From Pseudomonadota bacterium (GTDB lineage: Bacteria; Pseudomonadota; Gammaproteobacteria; Burkholderiales; Burkholderiaceae_C), in NCBI GenBank assembly GCA_021846025.1, contig JAJZDV010000015.1, positions 1 through 36,299 on the forward strand: a stretch of DNA of 36,299 bases, written 5' to 3'. Of the stretch, positions 25,961 to 34,515 are shown in pieces (the stretch's first letter is position 1; each line of letters begins with the position of its first letter). The position numbers and the translations under genes are program-made. The notes below the pieces were generated by a model. That model was not told the origin of the DNA, searched no databases, and was given only the letters and a program-made list of their open reading frames with translations.

Positions 25961-27598
25961 ATGTCTGAATCGATGACGACGACCTTGCCGGCAGCAGGCC
26001 TGCTGGACCGCGAACGCACCGTGGCGGGCACGCAGTTCAACCGCTGGCTGGTGCCGCCAGCAGCGCTTGCCATCCATCTTTGCATCGGAATGGCCTATGG
26101 CTTTTCCGTGTTCTGGCTGCCCATGAGCAAGCTGCTCGCCGGCACCGACCCGACCCTGTGCAGCAGCATGGGTTTCTGGAGCCAGCTCACCACCACGAGT
26201 TGCAACTGGACCGTGCCGTCGGTCACGCACATCTTCGAAGTCTTCATCGCCTTTCTCGGCATTTCCGCGGCCATCTGGGGCGCCTGGCTGGAACACGCAG
26301 GCCCGCGCAAGGCCGGCTTCATCGCCGCGCTGTGCTGGGGCGGCGGCCTCGTGCTGGGCGGCATCGGCGTCTCGACCCATCAACTCTGGCTGGTGATCCT
26401 GGGCAGCGGAGTGCTCGGTGGCATCGGCCTGGGCCTGGGCTACATCACACCGGTTTCGACACTCATCAAGTGGTTCCCGGACCGTCGCGGCCTGGCCACC
26501 GGCTTCGCCATCATGGGCTTCGGTGGGGGCGCCATGATCGGCGCGCCGCTGGCTGTCGCCCTGATGAAGCATTTCAGCGCCACCAGTTCGCAAGGCGTGG
26601 CGCCCACGCTCATCCTCATGGGCATTCTGTACTTTCTGGTGATGTCGGCCGGTGCCTTCGGCTTCCGTGTGCCCCCCACGGGCTGGAAACCGCTGGGCTG
26701 GACGCCCAAGGCGCAAGGCGGCAATGCCATGATCACCGACCACGAGGTGCATCTCAACAAGGCCTGGAAGACGCCGCAGTTCTGGCTGGTCTGGGGTGTG
26801 CTCTGCCTGAACGTCACAGCCGGTATCGGCGTGCTGTCCATGGCCAGCCCGATGCTGCAGGACGTGTTCGGCGGCCGTCTCATCGGGCTCGCCGGCGGCA
26901 CCGTGCTCGACGCCGCGCAGAAAGCCAGTGTGGTCGCGGCCGCTGCCGGCCTGCTCGGGCTGATCAGCCTGTTCAACAGCGGCGGGCGCCTGTTCTGGGC
27001 CGCGCTGTCGGACTACATCGGCCGCAAGACCACCTATGCCATCTTTTTCGCCCTCGGCATCGTGCTCTACGCCAGCCTGCCCAGCCTGGGCAACAGTGGC
27101 TCGGCCGGCCTGTTCATCATCGTGGTCTGCATCATCATGACCATGTACGGCGGCGGTTTTGCCACCGTGCCCGCCTATCTGGCCGATCTGTTCGGCACGC
27201 AGATGGTCGGCGCCATTCACGGCCGCCTGCTCACGGCCTGGTCGGTGGCCGGTGTGGCGGGTCCGTTCCTCATCGCCGCCATTCGCCAGACCCAGATCAA
27301 CGCCGGTGTGGCGCACAACCTGGTCTACAACCGCACCCTGTACATCCTTGCTGGCCTGCTGCTGCTGGGCTTCATCCTCAACATGCTGGTGCGCCCGGTC
27401 AATCCCAAGTACTGCATGACCGCGGACGAACTGGCTCGCGAGCGCGCCCTCAAGCATGAAGACCGCATTGCCGGTGACGCGGAGCTTGCCGCACGCGGCA
27501 GCCTGGGGCTGGCCGGCGTGCTGGCCTGGGCCGCCGTGGGCATTCCCTTTCTCATCGGTGTGACCATCGCCCTGCAAAAGGCAGCAGTCCTGTTCTGA
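25961..27598 (+). CDS. OFA family MFS transporter (oxalate/formate antiporter type)
   Basis: Encodes 545 residues from ATG 25961, with AGAGGAGA 7 bases upstream. The family signatures are FNRWLVPPAALAIHLCIGMAYGFSVFWLP in helix 1, GLGLGYITPVSTLIKWFPDRRGLATG, GRLFWAALSDYIGRK and YGGGFATVPAYLADLFG. OxlT-type carriers exchange oxalate for formate; given its neighbours, formate or oxalate is the likely substrate. The loop after helix 1 is enlarged (SMGFWSQLTTTSCNWTVPS). The C-terminus bears an extra helix (AWAAVGIPFLIGVTIALQKAAVLF) resembling the separate 'MFS transporter small subunit' of related species. Hairpins follow the stop. Confidence 0.88.
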   Translation: MSESMTTTLPAAGLLDRERTVAGTQFNRWLVPPAALAIHLCIGMAYGFSVFWLPMSKLLAGTDPTLCSSMGFWSQLTTTSCNWTVPSVTHIFEVFIAFLGISAAIWGAWLEHAGPRKAGFIAALCWGGGLVLGGIGVSTHQLWLVILGSGVLGGIGLGLGYITPVSTLIKWFPDRRGLATGFAIMGFGGGAMIGAPLAVALMKHFSATSSQGVAPTLILMGILYFLVMSAGAFGFRVPPTGWKPLGWTPKAQGGNAMITDHEVHLNKAWKTPQFWLVWGVLCLNVTAGIGVLSMASPMLQDVFGGRLIGLAGGTVLDAAQKASVVAAAAGLLGLISLFNSGGRLFWAALSDYIGRKTTYAIFFALGIVLYASLPSLGNSGSAGLFIIVVCIIMTMYGGGFATVPAYLADLFGTQMVGAIHGRLLTAWSVAGVAGPFLIAAIRQTQINAGVAHNLVYNRTLYILAGLLLLGFILNMLVRPVNPKYCMTADELARERALKHEDRIAGDAELAARGSLGLAGVLAWAAVGIPFLIGVTIALQKAAVLF

Positions 27599-27614
27599 GC
27601 AAAAATGGACGGAC

Positions 27615-27634
27615 GGCGGCTGGCTCCAGCCGCC
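27615..27634 (+). terminator. Hairpin 1 after the antiporter gene
   Basis: GGCGGCT (27615-27621) pairs with AGCCGCC (27628-27634) around GGCTCC, 16 bases after the stop codon. No T-tract follows. Confidence 0.45.
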
Positions 27635-27654
27635 GCCGAGTCGGTAGAGCGTCC

Positions 27655-27677
27655 GAGGCCGGCTGCATGCCGGCCTC
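27655..27677 (+). terminator. Hairpin 2 before the NAD-linked FDH genes
   Basis: GAGGCCGGC (27655-27663) pairs perfectly with GCCGGCCTC (27669-27677) around TGCAT. With hairpin 1 it may reduce read-through or act as a processing or attenuation point between the transporter and dehydrogenase genes. Confidence 0.45.
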
Positions 27678-27727
27678 GCCGCTTCACGAGCACCCAAGGC
27701 CCACCACATCCATCGAGTTCCGCCGTC

Positions 27728-29620
27728 ATGTCCACCACTGCGCCCACAAGGGTTCCCACCGCCGTCGAGCCCCAGCAAAGCGCCGCTCGTCCCCAGCCGT
27801 TGCGCTTCATGCGCAACACCCCGCGCGGCGGCCTGGTCAGCCCGCAGGCGCGGCAGGCCGTGCAAGCCGCTTGCGCCGATCTGGCCGATCGGCCCGACCT
27901 GCTGATGGAGCACCTGCACCGCATCAACGACGCCGAAGGCGGCCTGCGCCCCTCGCGCCTTGCTGCGCTGGCTGAATGGCTGCGCCTGAGCACCAGCGAG
28001 GTGTTCGAAGTCGCCAGCTTCTACCACCACTTTCGCCTGCTGGGCGAAGAGGAGCCCGCGCCCACGCTCACCGTGCGCGTGTGCACGAACCTGAGCTGTG
28101 CCCTGGCCGGGGCCGATGCGCTGCTCACCGAACTGCAGCATGGCTGCGGCGATGGCGTTGCGGTCGAGGGCGCATCCTGCATGGGACTGTGCACCCAGGC
28201 TCCCGGTGTGCTGGTCGGCCGCCGGGCGCTGGGCCATGCCACGGCCGAAACGGTGCGCGCAGCCTTGCCGCAAGCCATTCCCTCCCCAGCCGCTCGACCG
28301 GGCGGCGAAGCCGGCAGCGCCGCGCGCCGGGCCGATCCGGGAGCTCTCGACCCGCAGGCGCCGCAGGACGCCGAAGACCTTGCCGCCTACCGCGCCGGTG
28401 GCGGCTACGCCCTGCTGGCCGACTGCCGTGCCGGGCGCATCACCCCCGAGGTGGCGATGCAGCGCATCGAGGACGCCGAGTTGCGCGGACTGGGTGGCGC
28501 CGGCTTCCCCAGTGTGCGCAAATGGCGCACCGTGGCGCAGCAGCCGGGCCCACGCCTGGTGGTGGTCAACGCCGATGAAGGCGAGGTCGGCACCTGCAAG
28601 GACGGCCACCTGCTGCGCACCACGCCGCACCGCATGCTGGAGGGCATTCTGATCGCCGCCTGGGCGGTGGCCGCAGGCCGGGTCTGGATTTATCTGCGCG
28701 ACGAATACGCCGCCGAGAGCGCGCTGCTGCACCGTGAGTTGCAGGCCCTGCACGCCGCCGGGCTGTTGCGCTACGGCGGCGTGGACATCGGCGGCGCGGC
28801 GGAGGATGAACCGGGCAGCGACGCCGAGGTGCGCCAACGCCTGCCCCAGGTGGCGCTGCGCCGCGGAGCCGGAGCCTACATCTGCGGCGAAGAATCGGCG
28901 CTGATCGAATCGCTCGAAGGCCGGCGCGGCATGCCCCGGCTCAAACCCCCCATCGTCGCCATCAGCGGCCTGTTCGGCAAGCCCACGCTGGAGCACAACG
29001 TCGAAACCCTCTGGTGGGTGCGCGACATCGTGAACGACCCGCTTGCCTGGGCCAACCAGGGCCGGCGCGGCCGCAAGGGCCTGCGCCGCTTCACCGTCTC
29101 GGGCCGCGTCGCCAAACCCGGCGTGGTCCTGGCGCCGGCGGGCATCACCTCGCGCGAACTCATCGACGAGTACTGCGGCGGCATGGCCAGCGGCTGGACC
29201 CTCTACGGGGTCTTGCCCGGCGGCGCCTCGGGCGGCATTCTCAACGCGGGCCAGGCCGATCTGCCGCTGGACTTCGGCACCCTGGACGCGCAAGGCTGCT
29301 TCATCGGCTCGATGGCCGTGATCGTCCTCGGCAGGAGCCCGCATCGCACCGACACCGCCACGCACGCTGCGCGCAACCTCATGCAGTTCTTCGCCCACGA
29401 GAGCTGCGGCCAGTGCACGCCTTGCCGCGAAGGCACGCACCAGATGCTCGCCGCAATGGCAGCCGCCCAATGGGATGGCGCACACATCGGTGCCTTGAGC
29501 CAGATCATGCGCGACGCCTCGATCTGCGGCCTCGGCCAGGCCGCCCCCAACCCCACCGACAGCGTGCTGCGCCACTTCCCGCAGGAAGTCGCAGGCGGCC
29601 GCGCGGCAGCCGAGATCTGA
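27728..29620 (+). CDS. fdsB: NAD-dependent formate dehydrogenase beta subunit, NuoE-NuoF fusion
   Basis: Encodes 630 residues from ATG 27728. Residues 30-180 are a NuoE/FdsG-like thioredoxin-fold domain with the 2Fe-2S ligands Cys119, Cys124, Cys151 and Cys155 (Cx4C...Cx3C). A linker of about 50 residues leads to a NuoF/FdsB-like domain: GLGGAGFP (about 255) and VNADEGEVGTCKD for FMN and NAD(H), YICGEESALIESLEG, and 4Fe-4S ligands in ESCGQCTPC (560, 563, 566) plus Cys600. It takes electrons from the alpha subunit and reduces NAD+. Fused beta subunits are known from the two-subunit tungsten FDH1 of Methylobacterium. It ends 3 bases before the alpha gene. Confidence 0.9.
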   Translation: MSTTAPTRVPTAVEPQQSAARPQPLRFMRNTPRGGLVSPQARQAVQAACADLADRPDLLMEHLHRINDAEGGLRPSRLAALAEWLRLSTSEVFEVASFYHHFRLLGEEEPAPTLTVRVCTNLSCALAGADALLTELQHGCGDGVAVEGASCMGLCTQAPGVLVGRRALGHATAETVRAALPQAIPSPAARPGGEAGSAARRADPGALDPQAPQDAEDLAAYRAGGGYALLADCRAGRITPEVAMQRIEDAELRGLGGAGFPSVRKWRTVAQQPGPRLVVVNADEGEVGTCKDGHLLRTTPHRMLEGILIAAWAVAAGRVWIYLRDEYAAESALLHRELQALHAAGLLRYGGVDIGGAAEDEPGSDAEVRQRLPQVALRRGAGAYICGEESALIESLEGRRGMPRLKPPIVAISGLFGKPTLEHNVETLWWVRDIVNDPLAWANQGRRGRKGLRRFTVSGRVAKPGVVLAPAGITSRELIDEYCGGMASGWTLYGVLPGGASGGILNAGQADLPLDFGTLDAQGCFIGSMAVIVLGRSPHRTDTATHAARNLMQFFAHESCGQCTPCREGTHQMLAAMAAAQWDGAHIGALSQIMRDASICGLGQAAPNPTDSVLRHFPQEVAGGRAAAEI

Positions 29621-29623
29621 ACC

Positions 29624-32464
29624 ATGGACATGACCCCACCCACCGTCAGCTTCAGCCTGGACGGCCAACCCCTCACGGCGCACGCAGGAGAAACCATCTG
29701 GGCCGCGGCGCAGCGCCACGGCGTGGAGATTCCGCATCTCTGCCACAGCGACCCCCTGCGCCCCGTGGGCAACTGCCGCGCCTGCATGGTGGAAGTGGCG
29801 GGCGAGCGCGTGCTCGCGGCGTCGTGCTGCCGCGCGGTGGCGCCCGACATGCAGGTGAAGGCGCTCAGCCCCCGCGCCCTGGCGGCGCAACGCGGCGTGC
29901 TCGAGTTGCTGGCTGCGCGCAAACCGCAACGGGTCGATCGCGTCAACGACGAACTCGACCACTGGGCGCAGCGCCTGGGTGCCGACCGCAGCCGCTACGC
30001 CGCGGCGTTCCGCGGCACGCAGGCCGAAGCCGCCCATTGGCCGCAAGCGCCGGCCGTGGACGACTCCCATCCCGCCATCACCTTCCATGCCGACGCCTGC
30101 ATCCAGTGCACCCGCTGCCTGCGCGCCTGCCGCGAGGAGCAGGGCAACGACGTCATCGGCCTGGCCGGGCGCGGCGCTGGGGCGCGCATCGTGTTCGACC
30201 AGGGCGCGCCCATGGGCGCGAGCACCTGCGTGGCCTGCGGCGAATGCGTGCAGGCCTGCCCCACCGGCGCGCTGGCCCCGGGTAACGGGTCCTGGGCCAA
30301 GCTGTCCGAGCGCACGGTCGATTCGGTCTGCCCGTATTGCGGCGTGGGCTGCGCGCTCACTTACCACGTGCAGCAAAACGAACAAGGGCAGGAGCACATC
30401 GCCCGCGTGGAGGGCCGCGACGGCATCGCCAACCAAGGGCGCCTGTGCGTCAAAGGCCGTTTCGGGTTCGATTACGTCGCCAACCCGGCACGCCTGACCA
30501 AGCCGCTGATTCGCCGCGACGATGCGCCGAAGGACCCCGAGCAGGTCCGGCTTGCCGACTGGCGCACGGTGTTCCGTGAAGCCAGCTGGGACGAAGCGCT
30601 GGAGCGTGCCGCTGGCGGCCTGTTGCGCATCCGCGCGCAGCATGGCGGCAAGGCCCTGGCCGGATTCGGCAGCGCCAAGGGCACGAACGAGGAGGCCTAC
30701 CTGTTCCAGAAGCTGGTGCGCGCGGGTTTCGGCACGCACAACGTCGACCACTGCACGCGGCTGTGCCATGCCTCCAGCGTCGCCGCCTTGCTCGAAGGCC
30801 TGGGCTCGGGCGCGGTGAGCAATCCGGTGATGGATGTGCTGCAGGCCGACGTGGTGATGATCATCGGCGCCAACCCCACGGTGAACCATCCCGTGGGAGC
30901 CACCTGGATGAAGAACGCCCTCAAGCGCGGCACCCGCCTCATCCTGGCCGACCCGCGCCGCACCGAGCTGTCGCGCAAGGCCTGGATGACCCTGCAGTTC
31001 AAGCCCGGCGCCGACCTCGCCCTGCTCAACGCCATGCTGCATGTGGTGTTTGCCGAGAACCTGCTCGACCAGGCCAGCGTGGCCGCCCGCTGCCACCCGG
31101 AGGAGGTCGAGGCCATCCGCCAGCATGTCGCCGCGCTCACCCCGCAGGCCATGGAGCCGATCTGCGGCGTGCCGGCCGCCGACATCCGCGCCGCCGCCCG
31201 CGCGCTGGCCACCAGCAAGGGTTCGATGATCTTCTGGGGCATGGGCATTTCCCAGCATGTGCACGGCACCGACAACGTGCGCGCCCTCATCGCCCTGTGC
31301 CAGCTCACCGGCCAGATCGGCCGCCCCGGAACGGGGCTGCATCCGCTGCGCGGGCAGAACAATGTGCAGGGCGCCAGCGACGCCGGGCTCATCCCGATGA
31401 TGTTCCCCGACTACGTGCGCACGCAGGACGCCGGGGTGCTGGAGCACGTGGAGCGCTACTGGGCGCTGCCGCAAGGGCACCTGAGCCGCACGCCCGGCCT
31501 CACGGTGGTCGAGATCGTCCACGCGGCGCTGGCCGGCACCATCCGCGGCATGTACATCGAAGGCGAAAACCCGGCGATGAGCGATCCCGACGTGTACCAT
31601 GCGCGGCAAGCGCTCGCGGGCCTGGATCATCTGGTGGTGCAGGATATTTTCCTCACCGAAACCGCAGCCCTGGCCGACGTGGTGCTGCCCGCTTCCGCCT
31701 GGCCGGAGAAGACCGGCAGCGTCACCAACACCGACCGCCTGGTGCAACTGGGCCGCAAGGCGCTGGCCTCTCCGGGCGAAGCGCGGGCGGATTTGTGGAT
31801 CATCCAGGAAATGGGCCGGCGCCTGGGCGTGGTGCCCATCGCCGAGGTGGACATGCACGGCTCTGAAGCCGGCGTGGGCGCGGTGTTCGAGGAAATGCGC
31901 GGCATGATGGCGTCGATCGCCGGCATCAGCTGGGCCAGGCTGCAGCGCGAAGGCTCCGTCACGTACCCCTGCCCGGCGGAAGACGAACCGGGGCAGCGCG
32001 TGGTGTTCATCGACCGTTTCCCCACCGCCGATGGCCGCGCCAGACTGCGCCCCGCGCCGCTGGGCTTTGCCGACGAGCAGCCCGACAACGCCTACCCCTA
32101 CGTGCTCATCACCGGGCGCGAACTGGAGCACTGGCACACCGGCGCCATGACCCGCCACGCCAGCGTGCTCGACGCCCTGGAACCCCTGCCCACGGTGAGC
32201 ATCCACCCCACGCTGCTGGTCAAGCTGGGCCTGCTTGCGGGGCAGGCGCTGCAAGTGGAGTCGCGCCGCGGAGTCATCACCCTGGCCACGCGCGCTGACG
32301 AGGCCATGCCCGAAGATGCCGTGTTCATCCCCTTCGCCTACGCCGAGGCCGCAGCCAACCTGCTGACCAACGCCGCCCTCGACCCCTGGGGCAAGATTGC
32401 CGAGGTGAAGTACTGCGCGGTGAAACTCGCGCCCGCCGTGACAGCGGACGCAGGACTCGCGTGA
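29624..32464 (+). CDS. fdsA: NAD-dependent formate dehydrogenase alpha subunit (FdsA type)
   Basis: Encodes 946 residues and starts 3 bases after the beta subunit stop. Domain order: a 2Fe-2S ferredoxin domain (HLCHSDPLRPVGNCRACMVEV, 38-58), two 4Fe-4S groups (CIQCTRCLRAC; CVACGECVQACPTGA), the 4Fe-4S site of the catalytic domain (CPYCGVGC...GRLCVKG), then the bis-MGD domain. Cys381 in TRLCHASS is the metal ligand, so no selenocysteine is needed. There is no Tat signal: the enzyme is cytoplasmic and makes NADH and CO2 from formate, or the reverse. Mo or W use cannot be decided from sequence. No FdsD-like small subunit gene follows. Confidence 0.92.
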   Translation: MDMTPPTVSFSLDGQPLTAHAGETIWAAAQRHGVEIPHLCHSDPLRPVGNCRACMVEVAGERVLAASCCRAVAPDMQVKALSPRALAAQRGVLELLAARKPQRVDRVNDELDHWAQRLGADRSRYAAAFRGTQAEAAHWPQAPAVDDSHPAITFHADACIQCTRCLRACREEQGNDVIGLAGRGAGARIVFDQGAPMGASTCVACGECVQACPTGALAPGNGSWAKLSERTVDSVCPYCGVGCALTYHVQQNEQGQEHIARVEGRDGIANQGRLCVKGRFGFDYVANPARLTKPLIRRDDAPKDPEQVRLADWRTVFREASWDEALERAAGGLLRIRAQHGGKALAGFGSAKGTNEEAYLFQKLVRAGFGTHNVDHCTRLCHASSVAALLEGLGSGAVSNPVMDVLQADVVMIIGANPTVNHPVGATWMKNALKRGTRLILADPRRTELSRKAWMTLQFKPGADLALLNAMLHVVFAENLLDQASVAARCHPEEVEAIRQHVAALTPQAMEPICGVPAADIRAAARALATSKGSMIFWGMGISQHVHGTDNVRALIALCQLTGQIGRPGTGLHPLRGQNNVQGASDAGLIPMMFPDYVRTQDAGVLEHVERYWALPQGHLSRTPGLTVVEIVHAALAGTIRGMYIEGENPAMSDPDVYHARQALAGLDHLVVQDIFLTETAALADVVLPASAWPEKTGSVTNTDRLVQLGRKALASPGEARADLWIIQEMGRRLGVVPIAEVDMHGSEAGVGAVFEEMRGMMASIAGISWARLQREGSVTYPCPAEDEPGQRVVFIDRFPTADGRARLRPAPLGFADEQPDNAYPYVLITGRELEHWHTGAMTRHASVLDALEPLPTVSIHPTLLVKLGLLAGQALQVESRRGVITLATRADEAMPEDAVFIPFAYAEAAANLLTNAALDPWGKIAEVKYCAVKLAPAVTADAGLA

Positions 32465-32621
32465 ACCGATCCAGCCGGTGGTCTTGACGTCAACGCGAGC
32501 ACACCGTCGGGCCGGCCGCTGCGCCCGGCTTGCGCGAGGCGGGATGAGGCCGTCACGACGGCGCGGTGTGCGTCCCGGGCGGCATGTCCCCCAACCCCCG
32601 ACCGGCGCGGTCAGGCCGCCC

Positions 32622-32918
32622 TCAGCCCTCGCGCACCGAAAACGGCAGTTGCGGACAACCCTCCGCCCTGGACGCCTCGATGCACAGGGCCCGCTGGGAT
32701 GCGATCACCTCCTGGGTGGCCGTGGACAAGTCGGCCGTGCCCTGGTCGTGCGCCTGGAGCGCAAGCGCGCGAATCTCCAGAATCGGACGCCCGAAAACCC
32801 GGCCCAGCACGGCCCAGACCTGCTGAAAGCTCACGTCCTGCGCGTTGTGCAGGACCAGCGTGTGCATGGGCTGCCGCGCCAGCTCTGCGCGGATTTCAGA
32901 GGGTTGAGTCGTGTTCAT
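32622..32918 (-). CDS. ClpS-like adaptor protein, divergent
   Basis: Encodes 98 residues from ATG 32918, with AGGAGA 6 bases upstream. From residue 18 on, it aligns without gaps to what I remember of E. coli ClpS: MHTLVLHNAQD against MYKVILVNDDY, then VLGRVFGRP and QAHDQGTA against AVHYQGKA. ClpS hands N-degron substrates to ClpA. The pocket Asn (25) and His (57) are kept, but the two Asp after the Asn are Ala and Gln, and the Thr-Pro-Met that follows is lost. It may bind other ligands or none. A ClpA-type partner is not in the window. It converges on the FDH alpha gene across 157 bases, with no clear functional link. Confidence 0.65.
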   Translation of the reverse strand: MNTTQPSEIRAELARQPMHTLVLHNAQDVSFQQVWAVLGRVFGRPILEIRALALQAHDQGTADLSTATQEVIASQRALCIEASRAEGCPQLPFSVREG

Positions 32919-33079
32919 GCTGCTCTCCTGGTTGGATCATGGGGCCGGTCAGGGTTGCGCGTGCATCCCGCCGGCGAGAACTGAACGCCCGATGTCAGGG
33001 CATTCGAAACACCATGCGGCATCGCGTGCCGCGCGGCGAACTGGCAGTGACCGAGGGCCGGCATGCCTGAAAGCGCCCG

Positions 33080-34222
33080 CTACGGCCCGCCGGCCGGGCG
33101 CGATGCGGCGGCCGCAGCGTGCGTCCTCCCTGCAGCCGCACCCGTTTCGGCTGAAGCCGCCGGCGCACTGGCCGCAGCTTGCGCCACCGCCTGCACCGAC
33201 CCTGCCGCCTGGGCCGTCGACAGGACCGGGAACCGCACGCGCACGTCCTGCCCGTCCAGGCGGACCAGAATCGTCCAGCGCTCCGGGTCGAACCGAGCGG
33301 CGCTGACCTCGAACACATCGCCGTCGGTCAGCGTGATGCCGGGGTTGACGCTGCTGATGGCCTTGGCCGTGGCCTTGATCTGTTCGGCATACAGCGCCGA
33401 GGCATCGAGGTCGGCGTCGTAGCGATGGCCCTGCGGGTCGAGCAGATGCACACTCGGCACGCTGAAGGCCGACACCGGCGCCTGCGACCGGTTGGTGGTG
33501 CGCCAGGTCAGGGCCACATACTCGGCCCCTGCGGGCGCCGTGCTGGTGAGGAAGTCGCCCACGCGGTGCACCACCGCCGCCGAGGTGACCTCGACGCGGA
33601 ACGTCGCCGACTCGAACGCCTCACCCACCACGAACGCCTGTGGGGCCGAGGCTTTTGCCGCCGGCAGCGAAGCCTGTTGCAGCGCGGGCTGCGACCCCGG
33701 CGCTGAGGCCGCCTGCCGTGCCGGCGTGACCTGCGCGGCGCGATCGGCTGAGCCGTGCCCCGAGGTGGTCGCCAGGCCGATGGCCACCATGACGAAGACG
33801 CCCGCCACCGCAATGCCTCCCAGCACCCGGCCCCACTTGCCGCGCGGCGGCGTCGCCACGCCAGGCCGGTCCAGCGTGGCGCCAGCCCGGGGCGCGGGCT
33901 TCGCCCCCAGCGAGATGAGGATGCCGCCCACCAAAGCCAGCACCATGCAGACCGCCACCAGGGTGCCGCCGAGCACCGCGCCGCCCAGCGCGCTGAGCGT
34001 CAGCAGCACACCTGCGGTGCGCGAGCGCGCGCCCAGGCTCACCGCGCCGAAGAGGATGGCGAGCAACGCAAACGCCAATCCACCCCAGCCCAGGCCGATG
34101 ACCGTACCCGCCCCGCTCGCCTGGAACGCCCCGCCCACCCCGCCGATGAACAAGGTGACCAACGCGGCAAACACACCGAACACGCCCCCGATGATGCCCA
34201 AGATACCCCCTGCTTTTTTCAT
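33080..34222 (-). CDS. Membrane protein with C-terminal DUF4352-like domain
   Basis: Encodes 380 residues from ATG 34222, with CGGAGTT upstream. The first 100 residues form three glycine-rich hydrophobic helices (MKKAGGILGIIGGVFGVFAALVTLF and others), and a fourth lies near 120-145 after a basic loop. An Ala/Gln-rich linker leads to a domain at about 195-320 with VVGEAFESATFRVEV, YVALTWRTTNRSQAPVS and LLDPQGHRYD, typical of the immunoglobulin-like DUF4352 group. The last 60 residues are Ala-rich. The C-terminal domain is probably extracytoplasmic. Function unknown. A perfect palindrome at 34352-34372 lies 130 bases upstream and matches the one before the WYL regulator operon. Confidence 0.75.
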   Translation of the reverse strand: MKKAGGILGIIGGVFGVFAALVTLFIGGVGGAFQASGAGTVIGLGWGGLAFALLAILFGAVSLGARSRTAGVLLTLSALGGAVLGGTLVAVCMVLALVGGILISLGAKPAPRAGATLDRPGVATPPRGKWGRVLGGIAVAGVFVMVAIGLATTSGHGSADRAAQVTPARQAASAPGSQPALQQASLPAAKASAPQAFVVGEAFESATFRVEVTSAAVVHRVGDFLTSTAPAGAEYVALTWRTTNRSQAPVSAFSVPSVHLLDPQGHRYDADLDASALYAEQIKATAKAISSVNPGITLTDGDVFEVSAARFDPERWTILVRLDGQDVRVRFPVLSTAQAAGSVQAVAQAAASAPAASAETGAAAGRTHAAAAASRPAGGP

Positions 34223-34351
34223 GCGGAACTCCGGTTGCACTGCGTTGTCGGGCGAGAGCGCAAGGCTGGTGCGGCATGCGCGGCCAGGCTCGTCAGAACC
34301 CTTCGGCCCCGTGCTCTCGATCCGAATGAACGCATCCATTGTTGGCGCATG

Positions 34352-34372
34352 GTGCGACGGAATAAGTCGCAC
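34352..34372. promoter_or_regulatory. Palindromic operator site 1 (candidate WYL regulator site)
   Basis: GTGCGAC and GTCGCAC are perfect 7-bp inverted copies around GGAATAA. On the minus strand the core reads GCGAC-TTATTCC-GTCGC. It is upstream of the DUF4352-like gene, and site 2 at 35853 has the same arms and a near-identical spacer. Confidence 0.65.
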
Positions 34373-34493
34373 ACAACGGCGCGATCGGCGCAGCGGCCGC
34401 CACGCCGCATCCCTGCGGCTTCAGGCTGCGGCAGCAGGAGGGGGACGAAGACGGGAGAACGGGGGGAGGAGGGCGCTGGCGCCGGCAGAGGAA

Positions 34494-34509
34494 CCGGGCT
34501 GCGGCCCGG
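34494..34509 (-). terminator. Hairpin after the WYL regulator gene
   Basis: CCGGGC (34494-34499) pairs with GCCCGG (34504-34509) around a 4-base loop, 7 bases past the WYL gene's stop codon on the minus strand. No T-tract is present. Confidence 0.35.
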
Positions 34510-34515
34510 CGCGCT

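Noticed and set aside
25931-32254. Antisense open frame of 2107 codons
   Set aside because: It lies opposite the antiporter and NAD-linked FDH genes, which have clear family motifs. Its own translation is Ala/Arg/Gly/His-rich without domains. Long antisense frames are expected in high-GC DNA.
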